Positions 1 to 9,244 of a DNA stretch of 64,000 bases are shown one piece after another. The translations under genes were made by a program, and so were the position numbers. Source of the DNA: Candidatus Leptovillus gracilis (lineage in GTDB: Bacteria > Chloroflexota > Anaerolineae > Promineifilales > Promineifilaceae); assembly GCA_016716065.1 (NCBI GenBank), contig JADJXA010000002.1:930001-994000 (forward strand), read 5' to 3'. Below the pieces are notes generated by a model, which was given only the letters and a program-made list of their open reading frames with translations, made no database searches and was not told the origin of the DNA. Numbering within the stretch: position 1 is the first letter of the stretch; the number at the start of each line of letters is the position of its first letter.

Positions 1-1191
1 CCAAATGCGGATATTGTCTAAAATGGCGGCCGTTTTCTCCTCGCGCAATATCTCTTCGTCCAGAATAGCCACTGTATCGAACGGCTGCGTCTGTACGCTG
101 TCCAGGCCATAGGCCATGCGGGTGAAATTGATGTTGTAGGCCAGGTACGGCCGTTCTCGTTCTAACTCGTTTGGCTCGACCGCATAGCGCTGCAACAGGC
201 CGGGATACAGGCCGCCTAATATGACCGTCGCCGCCAGCCACAAGCCAGCCGCCGCCAGCAGCGGCCGTGTCTGAAAGCGAACCACATTCAACAGCGCCGC
301 CACAGCCGCCAACGCCATGAACAACAGCTGCGCCCGCAGCGCCCATAGGTTGGCATTGATGTCCGTATACGTCGCCCCAAACACAGCGCCGCCCGGCGAG
401 TAAAGCAGTTGGTAAATGTTCAGCCAATGACCGGCGGCCCAGACGGCCAACAACAGAGCCACCAGGATAGCCACATGTTGGCGCACCGCCGGAATATTCT
501 GCGGCCGCCAGCGTCCTTGCTGAATATCGGGCAGGCTGTTACCGGCGTACAAGGCGGCTGTGCCCAGCAGTGTCATAAACAGCAGCGAGCCAAACCAGCC
601 CTGAAACAGCTGGTAAATGGGCAGTACAAACAGGTAGAAGCTGATGTCCCGGTTAAAAATTGGATCGCTGGCGCCATAAGGCACGCGGTTGAGGAACAAC
701 AGGAACATTTCCCACTGCGCCGACAGGCTGGAGGCGAAGCCAAAAGCTAAAAACAGGGCGAAGCCGGCAATAACCCAGCGCGCGCCGGGGATTTTCAGAA
801 GCTGCGGCTGCAAGGGGGATGTGCTGCGGATGGCTCGTTGGCGTGCCAGATGCCAGTTGCCCCACAATATGAGTACGGCCGTTACCATGCCAATAACAAA
901 CAAGGCCACGCGCCAACCAAACTGCGTCAGCCAGACGGAGGTGTACCCCGTTTCGCCAAACCACAGCCAATCCGTATACGTGCGCACTATCCAATTGAAA
1001 CTGATAATCAAAAGGAAGATGATCCCCAGAATCCAGAGCGTGCGATTCGGGCGCAGCGGTTCGCTGGGGCGTTCAGGTCGAGGTGGAAATGGCGGCCGGC
1101 CGCCCTCATCTTCTTCATTGCCATAATCCCAGCCCGCGTCGCGCATGGCTCGGCGGAATACTTCGGGGATGTCATTTGGGTCACGACTCAT
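1..1191 (-). CDS. UPF0182 family integral membrane protein (partial)
   Basis: The frame is open from an ATG at 1191-1189 to the window edge, giving 397 codons without a stop, so the C-terminal part lies outside. The N-terminus is polar and Pro-rich (MSRDPNDIPEVFRRAMRDAG). Several hydrophobic segments follow, with the family-typical stretches TDWLWFGETGYTSVWL and SDPIFNRDISFYLFVLP, which match what I know of the UPF0182/COG1615 family of large multi-pass proteins of unknown function. A GGAG sits about 8 bases before the ATG and supports this start. Codons near the window edge (AVEPNELERERPYLAYNI) fit the start of the soluble domain of this family. The function of the family is not known. Family assignment is confident. 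Confidence 0.88.
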   Translation of the reverse strand, partial: MSRDPNDIPEVFRRAMRDAGWDYGNEEDEGGRPPFPPRPERPSEPLRPNRTLWILGIIFLLIISFNWIVRTYTDWLWFGETGYTSVWLTQFGWRVALFVIGMVTAVLILWGNWHLARQRAIRSTSPLQPQLLKIPGARWVIAGFALFLAFGFASSLSAQWEMFLLFLNRVPYGASDPIFNRDISFYLFVLPIYQLFQGWFGSLLFMTLLGTAALYAGNSLPDIQQGRWRPQNIPAVRQHVAILVALLLAVWAAGHWLNIYQLLYSPGGAVFGATYTDINANLWALRAQLLFMALAAVAALLNVVRFQTRPLLAAAGLWLAATVILGGLYPGLLQRYAVEPNELERERPYLAYNINFTRMAYGLDSVQTQPFDTVAILDEEILREEKTAAILDNIRIW

Positions 1192-1321
1192 CTGTTTTCT
1201 CCAGAATTGGTTCAAGACTAATGGTATCTAATGCCATTATCCCACAAATTGACCTTTCGGGCTTATCCGTCCCGTCCGGCTTCATATCCCCTTAAGCGTA
1301 TGGGGCAGTGGCAACGGCCGT

Positions 1322-1410
1322 GCGCGCCGTATCATGCGCGCCGTATCATGCGCGTTGTATCATGCGCGCTGTATCATGCGCGTTGTATCATGCGCGCTGT
1401 ATCATGCGCG
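1322..1410. repeat. 14-bp tandem repeat array (six units) upstream of chrA
   Basis: Six consecutive copies of GCGCGNNGTATCAT (NN = CC, CC, TT, CT, TT, CT) are followed by a partial seventh GCGCG. The unit length is not a multiple of three, so it is not a protein repeat. It ends about 80 bases before the chrA start codon. The rest of the 1192-1491 gap shows no gene; the upstream part is the divergent leader of the UPF0182 gene. Confidence 0.9.
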
Positions 1411-1491
1411 ATGACTGGTTGTAGAATTGGTTGTTGTTGGTACTATTGCCAAATTACCAAATGCCTGCATCACTTTTGCGGAGGACAGTTC

Positions 1492-2748
1492 ATGATCGAA
1501 TATCGGCCAGAAGATGACTTATCTCCTTTGCCAGATGGCTCCGTGGGCGAAGTGGCCCGGCTGGCGCTGAAATTGGGCTTTACCGCCTTTGGCGGCCCGG
1601 CGGCGCACATCGCCATGCTGCACGACGAGGTGGTGACGCGGCGGCGGTGGCTGGACGAACAGCGCTTTCTGGATTTGTTGGGGGCGACCAATCTCATTCC
1701 CGGCCCCAACTCCACCGAAATGGTGATCCACGTCGGCCATATTCGCGCCGGATATGCCGGGCTGATAGCTGCCGGCGTCGGATTTATCGCTCCGGCGTTT
1801 GCCATTGTGCTGGCGCTGGCCTGGCTGTATGTGAGGTACGGGACCACGCCAACCGCCGAATGGCTGTTGTATGGCATCAAGCCGGTCATCATTGCCATTG
1901 TGCTTCAGGCACTGTGGAGTTTAGGGCGCAAGGCGGTGAAGGGGCCATTTTTAGGCGCGGTCGGTGTGGCTGTTTTTGTCTTGTATTTGTTGGGCCTGAA
2001 TGAACTGCTGCTGCTGTTTGGCGCGGGGGTTTTGGTGACGGCCGTTCAGTACGGCCGTCGCCTGGCGGCGCGGGGTTCTCTGCCGATGATGGCTCCAATG
2101 CTCTGGTTAGGGACTGCTGCGACGGTTGTGTTGGCCCAAAACGCGCCGGTGAGTCTGGGGCGTTTGTTTCTTGTCTTTCTCAAAGTTGGCGGGCTGCTCT
2201 ATGGCAGCGGTTACGTGCTGCTGGCCTTCTTGCGCAACGATTTGGTGGTTAACCTGGGTTGGCTGACCGACCAACAGCTTTTAGACGCCATCGCCATCGG
2301 CCAATTTACGCCGGGACCAGTGTTCACCACAGCCACCTTTGTCGGCTATGTGGTGGCCGGTTTTCCCGGCGCGGTGGTGGCGACAGTGGGGATTTTCCTG
2401 CCATCGTTCTTGTTTGTCGCCCTGCTAAACCCTCTCATCCCCCGAATGCGCCGCTCTGATCTGTTGGCGGCGCTGTTGGATGGCGTGAATGTGGCCGCCC
2501 TGGGCTTGATGGCCGCTGTCACCTGGCAGTTAGGGCGCACGGCCGTTGTGGATTGGTTTACCGCGCTGCTGGCGCTGCTGGCCGCCATTCTACTGCTGCG
2601 TTTTAAGCTCAATTCTGTCTGGTTGGTCTTAGGCGGCGGCCTGGCGGCGCTGGCTTATCGTTTTCTTTTGCTAATGCCACACTTATCATTTTGTGGTATA
2701 GTCCTTTACGTGTTGTACCAAAACGTGCCTTCCGCAAACGCAAGTTGA
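1492..2748 (+). CDS. chrA: ChrA-type chromate transporter
   Basis: The 418-residue membrane protein consists of two homologous CHR halves. The N-terminal half has EVARLALKLGFTAFGGPAAH and later NLIPGPNSTEM; the second half has FLKVGGLLYGSGYVLLAFL and IAIGQFTPGPVFTT. The paired FGGP.AH / PGP signatures and the length are typical of long-chain ChrA proteins, which export chromate or related oxyanions in characterised members; the substrate here is inferred. The frame stays open upstream to 1231 through the 14-bp repeat, but ATG 1492 is preferred: it has GGAGGA six bases before it and the CHR domain begins just after. The last ~25 residues after RFLLLMP look unlike the family and may be run-on sequence. 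Confidence 0.88.
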   Translation: MIEYRPEDDLSPLPDGSVGEVARLALKLGFTAFGGPAAHIAMLHDEVVTRRRWLDEQRFLDLLGATNLIPGPNSTEMVIHVGHIRAGYAGLIAAGVGFIAPAFAIVLALAWLYVRYGTTPTAEWLLYGIKPVIIAIVLQALWSLGRKAVKGPFLGAVGVAVFVLYLLGLNELLLLFGAGVLVTAVQYGRRLAARGSLPMMAPMLWLGTAATVVLAQNAPVSLGRLFLVFLKVGGLLYGSGYVLLAFLRNDLVVNLGWLTDQQLLDAIAIGQFTPGPVFTTATFVGYVVAGFPGAVVATVGIFLPSFLFVALLNPLIPRMRRSDLLAALLDGVNVAALGLMAAVTWQLGRTAVVDWFTALLALLAAILLLRFKLNSVWLVLGGGLAALAYRFLLLMPHLSFCGIVLYVLYQNVPSANAS

Positions 2749-2851
2749 TTCCACCCAACGATAGTTCCGCAAAGGTATTTAACTTTTGATTAACCAGGCC
2801 CCAGGTCCATTTGTTTTGCCTGTTTGCCTGGGCTGCACATTGAAAAACGGC

Positions 2852-2870
2852 CGTGCCCTGACGGGGCACG
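2852..2870. other. hairpin between chrA and rnj
   Basis: CGTGCCC, a five-base loop and GGGCACG form a perfect 7-bp stem. It has no T-run, so it is a weak terminator candidate for chrA or part of the RNase J leader. The rest of 2749-2928 shows no gene. Confidence 0.4.
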
Positions 2871-2928
2871 CTAAAACGAAACATAAAAAATCATAAACGA
2901 TAAAGGAAAACTTAGAAGTACATTTACT

Positions 2929-4565
2929 ATGACGAAAAATTTGAAGATCATTCCCCTGGGCGGCCTGGGAGAAATTGGCAAAAACATGACATTGTTGGAA
3001 TACGGCCGTAACCAAATCATCATTGACTGCGGAGTCATGTTCCCCGAAAGCGACATGTATGGCATTGACCTGGTCTTGCCCCAATTCGACTACGTGGTTC
3101 AAAACCAGGACATTCTACGCGGCATCGTGCTGACGCACGGACACATGGACCACATTGGCGGCTTACCTTACCTGCTTCAGCGCATCAAAACGACAATTTA
3201 TGGTACTGCCTTAACCATCGGCATGGTGGAACGCCAGTTAGAAGAAGCCGGGGTGCGCCAACGCGCTACCCTGGAAGTAATAGACGATAAACAAACCCTA
3301 CACCTGGGGCCGTTTCGCGTCAGCCCCTTTGCCGTCGCCCATTCCATTCCGGCGGCCGTCGGGTTGGTAATAGATACGCCCGTCGGCGCGGTGGTGCATA
3401 CCGGCGACTATAAGCTGGACGAGACGCCTACCGGCGGCCGGACTACCGACTTTAAGCGGCTGCGGAAATTAACCCCCAATGGCGTAGTGGCCATGATGGG
3501 CGACAGCACCAATGCTGACCGCCCCGGTCGTACCCCCACTGAACAATTGGTGGCCGATACCCTGGACACGCTGTTTGCCCAGGCGACCGGCTCGCGCATT
3601 ATCATCGCTACCTTTTCTTCGCTGCTGGCGCGTTTGCAAGAAGTGATTCGGCTGGCGGAAAAATACGGCCGTAAAGTCGCCCTCACCGGCCGCAGTTTGC
3701 AGCAAAATGTGGAACTGGCCCGCGATTTGGGCTACATGAAAGTGCCGAAAAACCTGCTGGTGGATGTGGCCGACAACGTGCCGGATGGCAAACTGGTCAT
3801 CCTATCCACCGGTTCGCAGGGCGAACCCCGCTCCGCGCTCAACCGCATGGCTAAGGGCGAACATCGCCAGATTCAGGTTCATGAGGGCGATACCATTATT
3901 GTCTCTGGCGGCACAATCCCCGGCAACGAGGAAGACGTGGGACGCATGTTGAACAATCTGTTCGCTCGCGGCGCCAATGTCATCTATGGTTCGCTGGCGA
4001 CGGTCCATGTTTCCGGGCACGGCAGCCGCGAAGACATGCGCATCATGTTGGAAGCCGTCAAACCGCGCTTTCTAATTCCTGTGCATGGTGAAGGTCGCCA
4101 TTTGCATCTGCACGCTCGTCTGGCGCAGGACAATGGCATGCAGGCAGAGGATGTTTTTATTCTGCACAATGGGGCCACCTGGGTGACAGATGGCGACAAA
4201 GCGTGGCAAGAAAGCTCCATCCCTCGGCCAAAGATGTGTACGTGGATGGCTCGCTGGTGGGCGAAATTGGCGAGTTGGTGATGCGCGACCGTGAACGGCT
4301 GGCACAAGATGGCTTTGTGGTGGTCTACGTGCCGGTGGATAAAAAGCAAAAGCTGGTTGGCGAGCCGACTATTATCAGCCGTGGATTCTTGCACATGGAC
4401 AGCTCTATGGCGTTGATGGAATCGGCGCGGCAGGAGTTGAAGCGAGAGTTGAAGCGCAACGGCCGTAACCACGACGACACCGTGCGCGAGACGCTGCAAA
4501 ACTTCTTCTACCACAAGACGCAATCGCGCCCGGTCATTCTGTCCAACATCGTGCGCGTCCAATAA
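2929..4565 (+). CDS. rnj: Ribonuclease J (reading frame interrupted near the 3' end)
   Basis: RNase J is a metallo-beta-lactamase / beta-CASP endo- and 5'-exonuclease in mRNA decay and rRNA processing. The first frame (2929-4281) begins MTKNLKIIPLGGLGEIGKNM, carries the zinc motif HGHMDHIGG, MMGDSTNADRPG, the beta-CASP core and SGHGSREDM / IPVHGEGRHL. After HNGATWVTDGDKA it drifts into an unrelated tail and stops at 4281. The missing C-terminal domain (KDVYVDGSLVGEIGELVMRD to the stop at 4565) is in the next frame, so a net -1 shift falls at about 4190-4245. Together the parts give roughly 545 residues, a normal RNase J length. This could be a sequencing indel, a real mutation or a recoding site. 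A strong terminator follows. Confidence 0.88.
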
Positions 4566-4579
4566 GCTGCTGACGCACA

Positions 4580-4616
4580 AACCGCCGAGGTCTACTAGAC
4601 CTCGGCGGTTTTTTTG
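4580..4616 (+). terminator. rho-independent terminator of rnj
   Basis: ACCGCCGAGGTCT, a short ACT loop and AGACCTCGGCGGT form a perfect 13-bp stem followed by seven T's. It lies 15 bases after the RNase J stop and before the convergent kinase gene. The bases after it (4620-4665) hold degenerate TAATCCGTAA repeats. Confidence 0.93.
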
Positions 4617-4668
4617 ATTCGGTAGTTCGTAATCCGTAATCCGTAAAACGGAACTCGAAACTCGGCCG

Positions 4669-7600
4669 CTATAGTTTCTCGTCTGCCCGCAAGGCGCGAG
4701 CCAACGAGAGGGATAGATCGTTCATGTCCAGAGGTTTTGTCAGCCAGTCGGCGATTCCTTCGTTTTGCAGCGTTTGTCGTTCGGTTTCCAACGGATGGCC
4801 GCTGAGGATGATCACCGGCAGATTCAACTCCCGTTGGCGCAGCGCTTGCAGCAGTTCCTTGCCTCCCATCTCTGGCATGATCAGGTCGCTCAGCACCAGA
4901 GCCACGCTTTGTTGTTCCAGAATTGCCAACGCCTCACGGCCGTTGGCTGCGGCCAATGTCTCATAATTCAGCAAATTCAACACACTGGTCAGCGCTTCAC
5001 GCAAGTCCGGGTTGTCTTCCACCACTAAGATAGTCTCGCCCTGGCCCTGGAGCGGTTTTGTTGTGGGAACGGCCGTTTCTTTCTGCGCCGCCACTGCCAG
5101 CCCTGGCAGGTAAATGATGAAGGTTGTGCCCTGGCCTTCTTCCGTCCGCACATCAATATGCCCCTGATGCTGCTTGACAATGCCATACACCTGGGCCAGC
5201 CCCAGCCCACTGCCCAGCCCTGGCTCTTTGGTGGTGAAAAATGGTTCAAAAATACGCGGCAAAATGGTTGGGGCAATGCCTGTGCCTGTGTCGCTGACGA
5301 TAATTTGCACCCAGTTATCGCCTACGCCCGGCATCCCAGCCATGGACGCGGCGTCCTGGTCACTCAACCGCACCTGCGCCAGACTGACGCGCAAATCGCC
5401 ACCCTGAGGCATGGCGTCGCGGGCATTCAGCACCAGATTAGTGAACATCTGTTGGATGCGCGTCGCATCGGCATGGATGACACAATCGGCGGCCCCGGCA
5501 TCGAAATGAATCTTGATAGATTCCGGTATGGTGCGCCGCCACAATTCAACCTGCTCCTGCAAGAACAATGTCAGGCTTAGCGAATCGGGCTGTAGAATGG
5601 CGCGGCGGCCGAAATCCAGGATTTGCTGCACCAGGTGGGCGGCGCGTTTGGCCTGGTAGCTAATGGTCTCTAAGCGTTGGTGCAGTTGGGGAGACAGATC
5701 AGGGGTGTCCAGGCTCATTTCCACAAAGAGGGCGATAACCGCCAGGATGTTGTTGAAGTCGTGGGCAATTCCCGCCGCCAGTTGGCCCACGGCCGCCAGC
5801 CGCTCCTGCTGAATAAGCTGCGCCTGTGTCTGGCGCAGTTCGTCCAGTACGTTTTCCAGACGGCCGTAACTTCTTTGCAGCGCCTCTTCGGCCTGCTTGC
5901 GCTCGTTCAGCTCGTTTTGTACCTGGGCATACAGCAGGGCGTTGGTCTGGGCTGAATTGATATGCAGTGTCAACGCCTCCACAAACTGCAAATGATTTTC
6001 CGTGTAGGCGTTCAGCCGGTAGCTTGTCACCTGGACGACCCCGATTACCTGTTCGCCAATTTTAATGGGAACAATGAGCGCCGAACGGGCTGCTTCCTCT
6101 TCCGGGTCGGCTTCGACCAAGACCTCATTGGTGTCGTCGTTTATGTAATAAATAGCCTGAGTGTTCTTTAACAGCGCCTGATAATCATTGACCACCATCG
6201 CCCGCCCCGTGCGAATCACCCGGCTCTGCGTGCCCTGGTCTTCCGCTTCCAATGGAATGGGGGGATATTGGCTGACATCCTTGCGTATTCCCTGCTCCAG
6301 CCAATGGGCGCGGCAGGTAATCAGCCCGGTTTGCGGGTCGAAGGCGGAGATAAGCAGACTATCGCAGGGGACAACGGCCGTTAAAAAGTCAAAAATCGTG
6401 CGGTAAATTTCATCCAGGTCCAGGGTGCGGTTGAGCCGCTGGCTGGCGCTGTAGAGAAACTGCATCTGTTCGCGCTGCTGCTGGGCTGTCTCTTCAGCTT
6501 GTTTACGCCGGGTGATGTCGCGGAAATTGAAGAGGATGGCCTCGATACCCGGTTCGGCGAGCAGGTTCGTAATGGTGCTTTCCAGCCAGCGCCAATCCCC
6601 CTCTTTGTGGTGGAAGCGGTACTCTGTGGTAATCACTTTGCCCGGATGATGGATTAAATCGGCAAGCAAGGGGAAGAGAGACGGTAAGTCCTCAGGATGC
6701 GTCAGGGCGGCCATATTGGTGTTTTGCACATCGTCGGCCGTATACCCCAGAATGCGCAGCGCCGCCGGGCTGGCATAGGTCAGTTGTCCATCGGCGCTGA
6801 TTAAATTGATGCCATCGGGCGCGTTTTCGATCAGCGCCCGGAACCGTTTTTCACTTTGTTCCAGGGCCATCTCGCTGCGTTTTTGCGCCGTGATGTCGTG
6901 CAGTGTACCGAATAGTTTGATGGACCCGTCGGTGGGATTGGTTTCCAGGTAGCCAACGCTGTGAACAGTGCGAATCTCGCCGCTGGAATGATAGATACGG
7001 TAGATCAGATCATACGGCTGTTGGGTGTGGACACATGCCGCAAACGTCGCAAACAGCCCATCAACATCCTCTGGGTGGATAAGCGACGGGTATTCGGTGA
7101 TGGGGGGCGGGTCGCCGGCCGGGTCCAGACCAAAGATGCGGAAGATTTCTTCAGACCAGAAGGTTTTGCCGCTGATAAGGTCCATCTCCCCATAGCCAAC
7201 ATGGGCAACGGCTTCGGCCTCCTTCAACCGCTTTTCGCTGCGCTGAATGGCCCACTCTGCCAGCTTGTGCTCGGTGATGTCTTTGGTGAAGCCAGCCAGG
7301 TAACGCGGCTGCCCATCGCGGTATATGGGGAATTTGACCGTCGAATAATAGCGTCCATTTAGCTCTTCTTCGACTTCTATCTGTTTCCCTCCGTGCAGCA
7401 CACGCAGGTCGTCGGCCACCATGCTTTTTGCCAGAGCAGATGGAAAAAGCTCGTCCATGGTTTTCCCCAACAACTCGGAGATGGGTTTGCCAAGCAGGTG
7501 TTCGTAATTTTGGCTCAACTTGACAGCTCTGATCTCCTGGTCTTTAAAAAAGACGTAGATAGGGCTGTGCTGCAGGAATTCGCCAAATAGATCTTCGCTT

Positions 7601-8181
7601 TCGCGCTGCGCCTGCTCCGCCTGCCGGTGCGTTGTGATGTCGCTGATGACGACGCGACATATCAGCGCACCGTCGGCGCTTTGTGCTTGCACGCCTTCCA
7701 GCCGTGCCCAAAAGAAATCGCTGTTGGCCCGCGCCAGCCGCAGTTCGCAGACCTGGGGCGTGGCCGTGGTAAAAAACTGGCGGCTGTGCTGGAAGTAGAT
7801 GTGCTGGTCGGCGGGTAGGATGAGTTGGCTAAACGGCCGTTGCTCTAAACTTTCGCGCGCCACCCCCAACAAATTGGCGAAGGTGAGATTGACCTCCAAA
7901 ATCACCCCCTGTTCGCTCAGGCTGACATACCCAATTGGGGCCAGATCATACAGTTCGGCGTAACGCGCCCGCGACTGATCCAGTTCCATCTGCGTCCGGC
8001 GCAGCTCTTCGTTTTGCAACTGCAATTCCATCTGGTTGGTTTGCAGCTCGTGCAGAAGCTGGTAAAGCGTTTCGGGCGACAGAGCCGCCGGGTCTGTGGG
8101 TATTTGGGGGAGTGCAACTGCGGCTGCTGCTTCCGCTTGTCGGCGCATAGCGTCATCTGGGTTGGCTAATTCTTCAATCAT
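4669..8181 (-). CDS. Hybrid sensor histidine kinase / response regulator with PAS and GAF domains
   Basis: The 1170-residue protein has an N-terminal coiled segment (about 30-75) and four PAS domains (about 70-180, 190-310, 320-440, 445-560). A GAF domain follows (about 570-740), then HisKA with AGIAHDFNNIL (phospho-acceptor His807), a HATPase domain with DTGTGIAP and GLGSGLGLAQVYGIV, and a C-terminal receiver domain with acceptor Asp1099 in VLSDLIMPEMGG. No signal peptide or transmembrane helix is visible, so it is probably cytosolic and senses an internal or diffusible signal through PAS/GAF. The output partner is not adjacent. The H-D-F-N-N box places it with NtrB-like hybrid kinases. No strong ribosome binding site is seen before ATG 8181. 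Confidence 0.93.
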   Translation of the reverse strand: MIEELANPDDAMRRQAEAAAAVALPQIPTDPAALSPETLYQLLHELQTNQMELQLQNEELRRTQMELDQSRARYAELYDLAPIGYVSLSEQGVILEVNLTFANLLGVARESLEQRPFSQLILPADQHIYFQHSRQFFTTATPQVCELRLARANSDFFWARLEGVQAQSADGALICRVVISDITTHRQAEQAQRESEDLFGEFLQHSPIYVFFKDQEIRAVKLSQNYEHLLGKPISELLGKTMDELFPSALAKSMVADDLRVLHGGKQIEVEEELNGRYYSTVKFPIYRDGQPRYLAGFTKDITEHKLAEWAIQRSEKRLKEAEAVAHVGYGEMDLISGKTFWSEEIFRIFGLDPAGDPPPITEYPSLIHPEDVDGLFATFAACVHTQQPYDLIYRIYHSSGEIRTVHSVGYLETNPTDGSIKLFGTLHDITAQKRSEMALEQSEKRFRALIENAPDGINLISADGQLTYASPAALRILGYTADDVQNTNMAALTHPEDLPSLFPLLADLIHHPGKVITTEYRFHHKEGDWRWLESTITNLLAEPGIEAILFNFRDITRRKQAEETAQQQREQMQFLYSASQRLNRTLDLDEIYRTIFDFLTAVVPCDSLLISAFDPQTGLITCRAHWLEQGIRKDVSQYPPIPLEAEDQGTQSRVIRTGRAMVVNDYQALLKNTQAIYYINDDTNEVLVEADPEEEAARSALIVPIKIGEQVIGVVQVTSYRLNAYTENHLQFVEALTLHINSAQTNALLYAQVQNELNERKQAEEALQRSYGRLENVLDELRQTQAQLIQQERLAAVGQLAAGIAHDFNNILAVIALFVEMSLDTPDLSPQLHQRLETISYQAKRAAHLVQQILDFGRRAILQPDSLSLTLFLQEQVELWRRTIPESIKIHFDAGAADCVIHADATRIQQMFTNLVLNARDAMPQGGDLRVSLAQVRLSDQDAASMAGMPGVGDNWVQIIVSDTGTGIAPTILPRIFEPFFTTKEPGLGSGLGLAQVYGIVKQHQGHIDVRTEEGQGTTFIIYLPGLAVAAQKETAVPTTKPLQGQGETILVVEDNPDLREALTSVLNLLNYETLAAANGREALAILEQQSVALVLSDLIMPEMGGKELLQALRQRELNLPVIILSGHPLETERQTLQNEGIADWLTKPLDMNDLSLSLARALRADEKL

Positions 8182-8257
8182 GACATTGCTCTTTAACCGG
8201 TATCAGGAGGGCCGGTATATTACAGAAGCTTTGGCATCTGTAGAATAAGGCTCAAAA

Positions 8258-8305
8258 GCCGGGTTTACCCGGCGTTGTTTCATACCCGGATGTTTACGTC
8301 CGGGT
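8258..8305. repeat. GCCGGGT hairpin repeat
   Basis: Two adjacent perfect stems: GCCGGGT-TT-ACCCGGC (8258-8273) and ACCCGGA/TCCGGGT (8284-8305). The first, with its AAAA leader and TTGTTT tail, is nearly the same as the hairpin at 44486-44512, so this is a dispersed family. It sits in the 8182-8743 gap upstream of the kinase gene; no gene was found there. Confidence 0.6.
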
Positions 8306-8453
8306 GGAGCGGCGATTACCGGGTTATTTTTTAAAGCATAATAGGCGGCAATTTCGTCCAATATACCACCTATCACACGGCCGTTCCATATGCCAACCCT
8401 CCTACTACAACCCGCCTGCTCTGTCGAAAACAGCAATCAATGTTACAATCTTA

Positions 8454-8703
8454 GGCATGGTTCATTTCAGTTGATTTGTGCTTTACAAATTTAGCAAAAA
8501 AGCGTGTCATGCTGAGAGCCTGTGCTGAGCGAAGCCGAAGCATCCTCCGAAGCATCCCGTTCCTCTGGCGTTAGCGGGATGCTTCCCCGTTCGACGTTGC
8601 TCAGGGCCGAAGACTCCGCTCAGACCTTGTCCTGAGCAACGCCGAAGGAATGACAATGCCGCGTAAATTTGTAAAGAAGATGTTTCGCCCGATGAACCAT
8701 GCC
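8454..8703. repeat. ~250-bp nested palindromic non-coding element
   Basis: The outer arms are GGCATGGTTCAT (8454-8465) and ATGAACCATGCC (8692-8703), a perfect inverted pair. A second pair lies inside: CTTTACAAATTTAGC (8481-8495) with GCGTAAATTTGTAAAG (8661-8676). A third pair is TGTCAT (8505) with ATGACA (8650). The core has GCTGAGCGAAGC and GTCCTGAGCAACGCCGAAGG words typical of dispersed intergenic repeats. There is no transposase, so it resembles a MITE or REP-type hairpin element. Confidence 0.75.
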
Positions 8704-8743
8704 CAATCTTACCGGTTGCTAAACGATGTCTGACGGAGTTGCC

Positions 8744-9244
8744 ATGAAAAGTTTGTTGATTTTGCGCCACGCCAAGTCGAGTTGGGATAGCGCCTATCTA
8801 GCGGACCATGAACGGCCGTTAAACGAACGAGGGAAAGCCGACGCGCCGCGCATAGGGCGGCTGCTGCAATCCGAAGAACTGGTCCCCGACCTGATCATCT
8901 CGTCGTCGGCGGCGCGGGCGTTGGCTACGGCCAAATTGGTCGCCGGCAACTGCGATTATGAGAACGAAATTGTCGTAACGCGGGACTTTTATCATGCCGA
9001 CCCGGAGATTTACCTGGAAGTCCTGGCCACCCTGGATGACCGTTACCAACGGGTGATGGTGGTGGGGCATAATCCGGGCATGGAAGAGCTGGTGGAAGAG
9101 CTAACCGGCGAGTTTGTCCGCATGGCGACGGCCGCGCTGGCCCACGTGGCCCTGCATGTCGATCGCTGGCAAGACGTAGCGCCTGAAGCGACGGTCGAAT
9201 TGAAGGCTCAACTAAAAGCCACCTGGCTGCCTAAAGAGCTGTGA
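8744..9244 (+). CDS. sixA: SixA-type phosphohistidine phosphatase
   Basis: The 166-residue protein belongs to the histidine phosphatase superfamily. The catalytic LILRHAKSSWD (RHG-like loop with RHAKSS) is at the N-terminus, with DHERPLNERGKADAPRIG and the later VGHNPGMEELVE supplying the second histidine. SixA enzymes remove phosphate from phosphohistidine on HPt domains or PTS proteins; no HPt domain was recognised nearby, so the substrate is unknown. An ATG at 8726 is in frame, but ATG 8744 has GGAG six bases before it and matches the family's MKxLLILRHA start. The 3' end overlaps the convergent AAA gene by 14 bases. Confidence 0.9.
   Translation: MKSLLILRHAKSSWDSAYLADHERPLNERGKADAPRIGRLLQSEELVPDLIISSSAARALATAKLVAGNCDYENEIVVTRDFYHADPEIYLEVLATLDDRYQRVMVVGHNPGMEELVEELTGEFVRMATAALAHVALHVDRWQDVAPEATVELKAQLKATWLPKEL

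Noticed and set aside
1322..1410. CRISPR array
   Set aside because: Units are only 14 bp, directly joined without spacers, and no cas gene is near.
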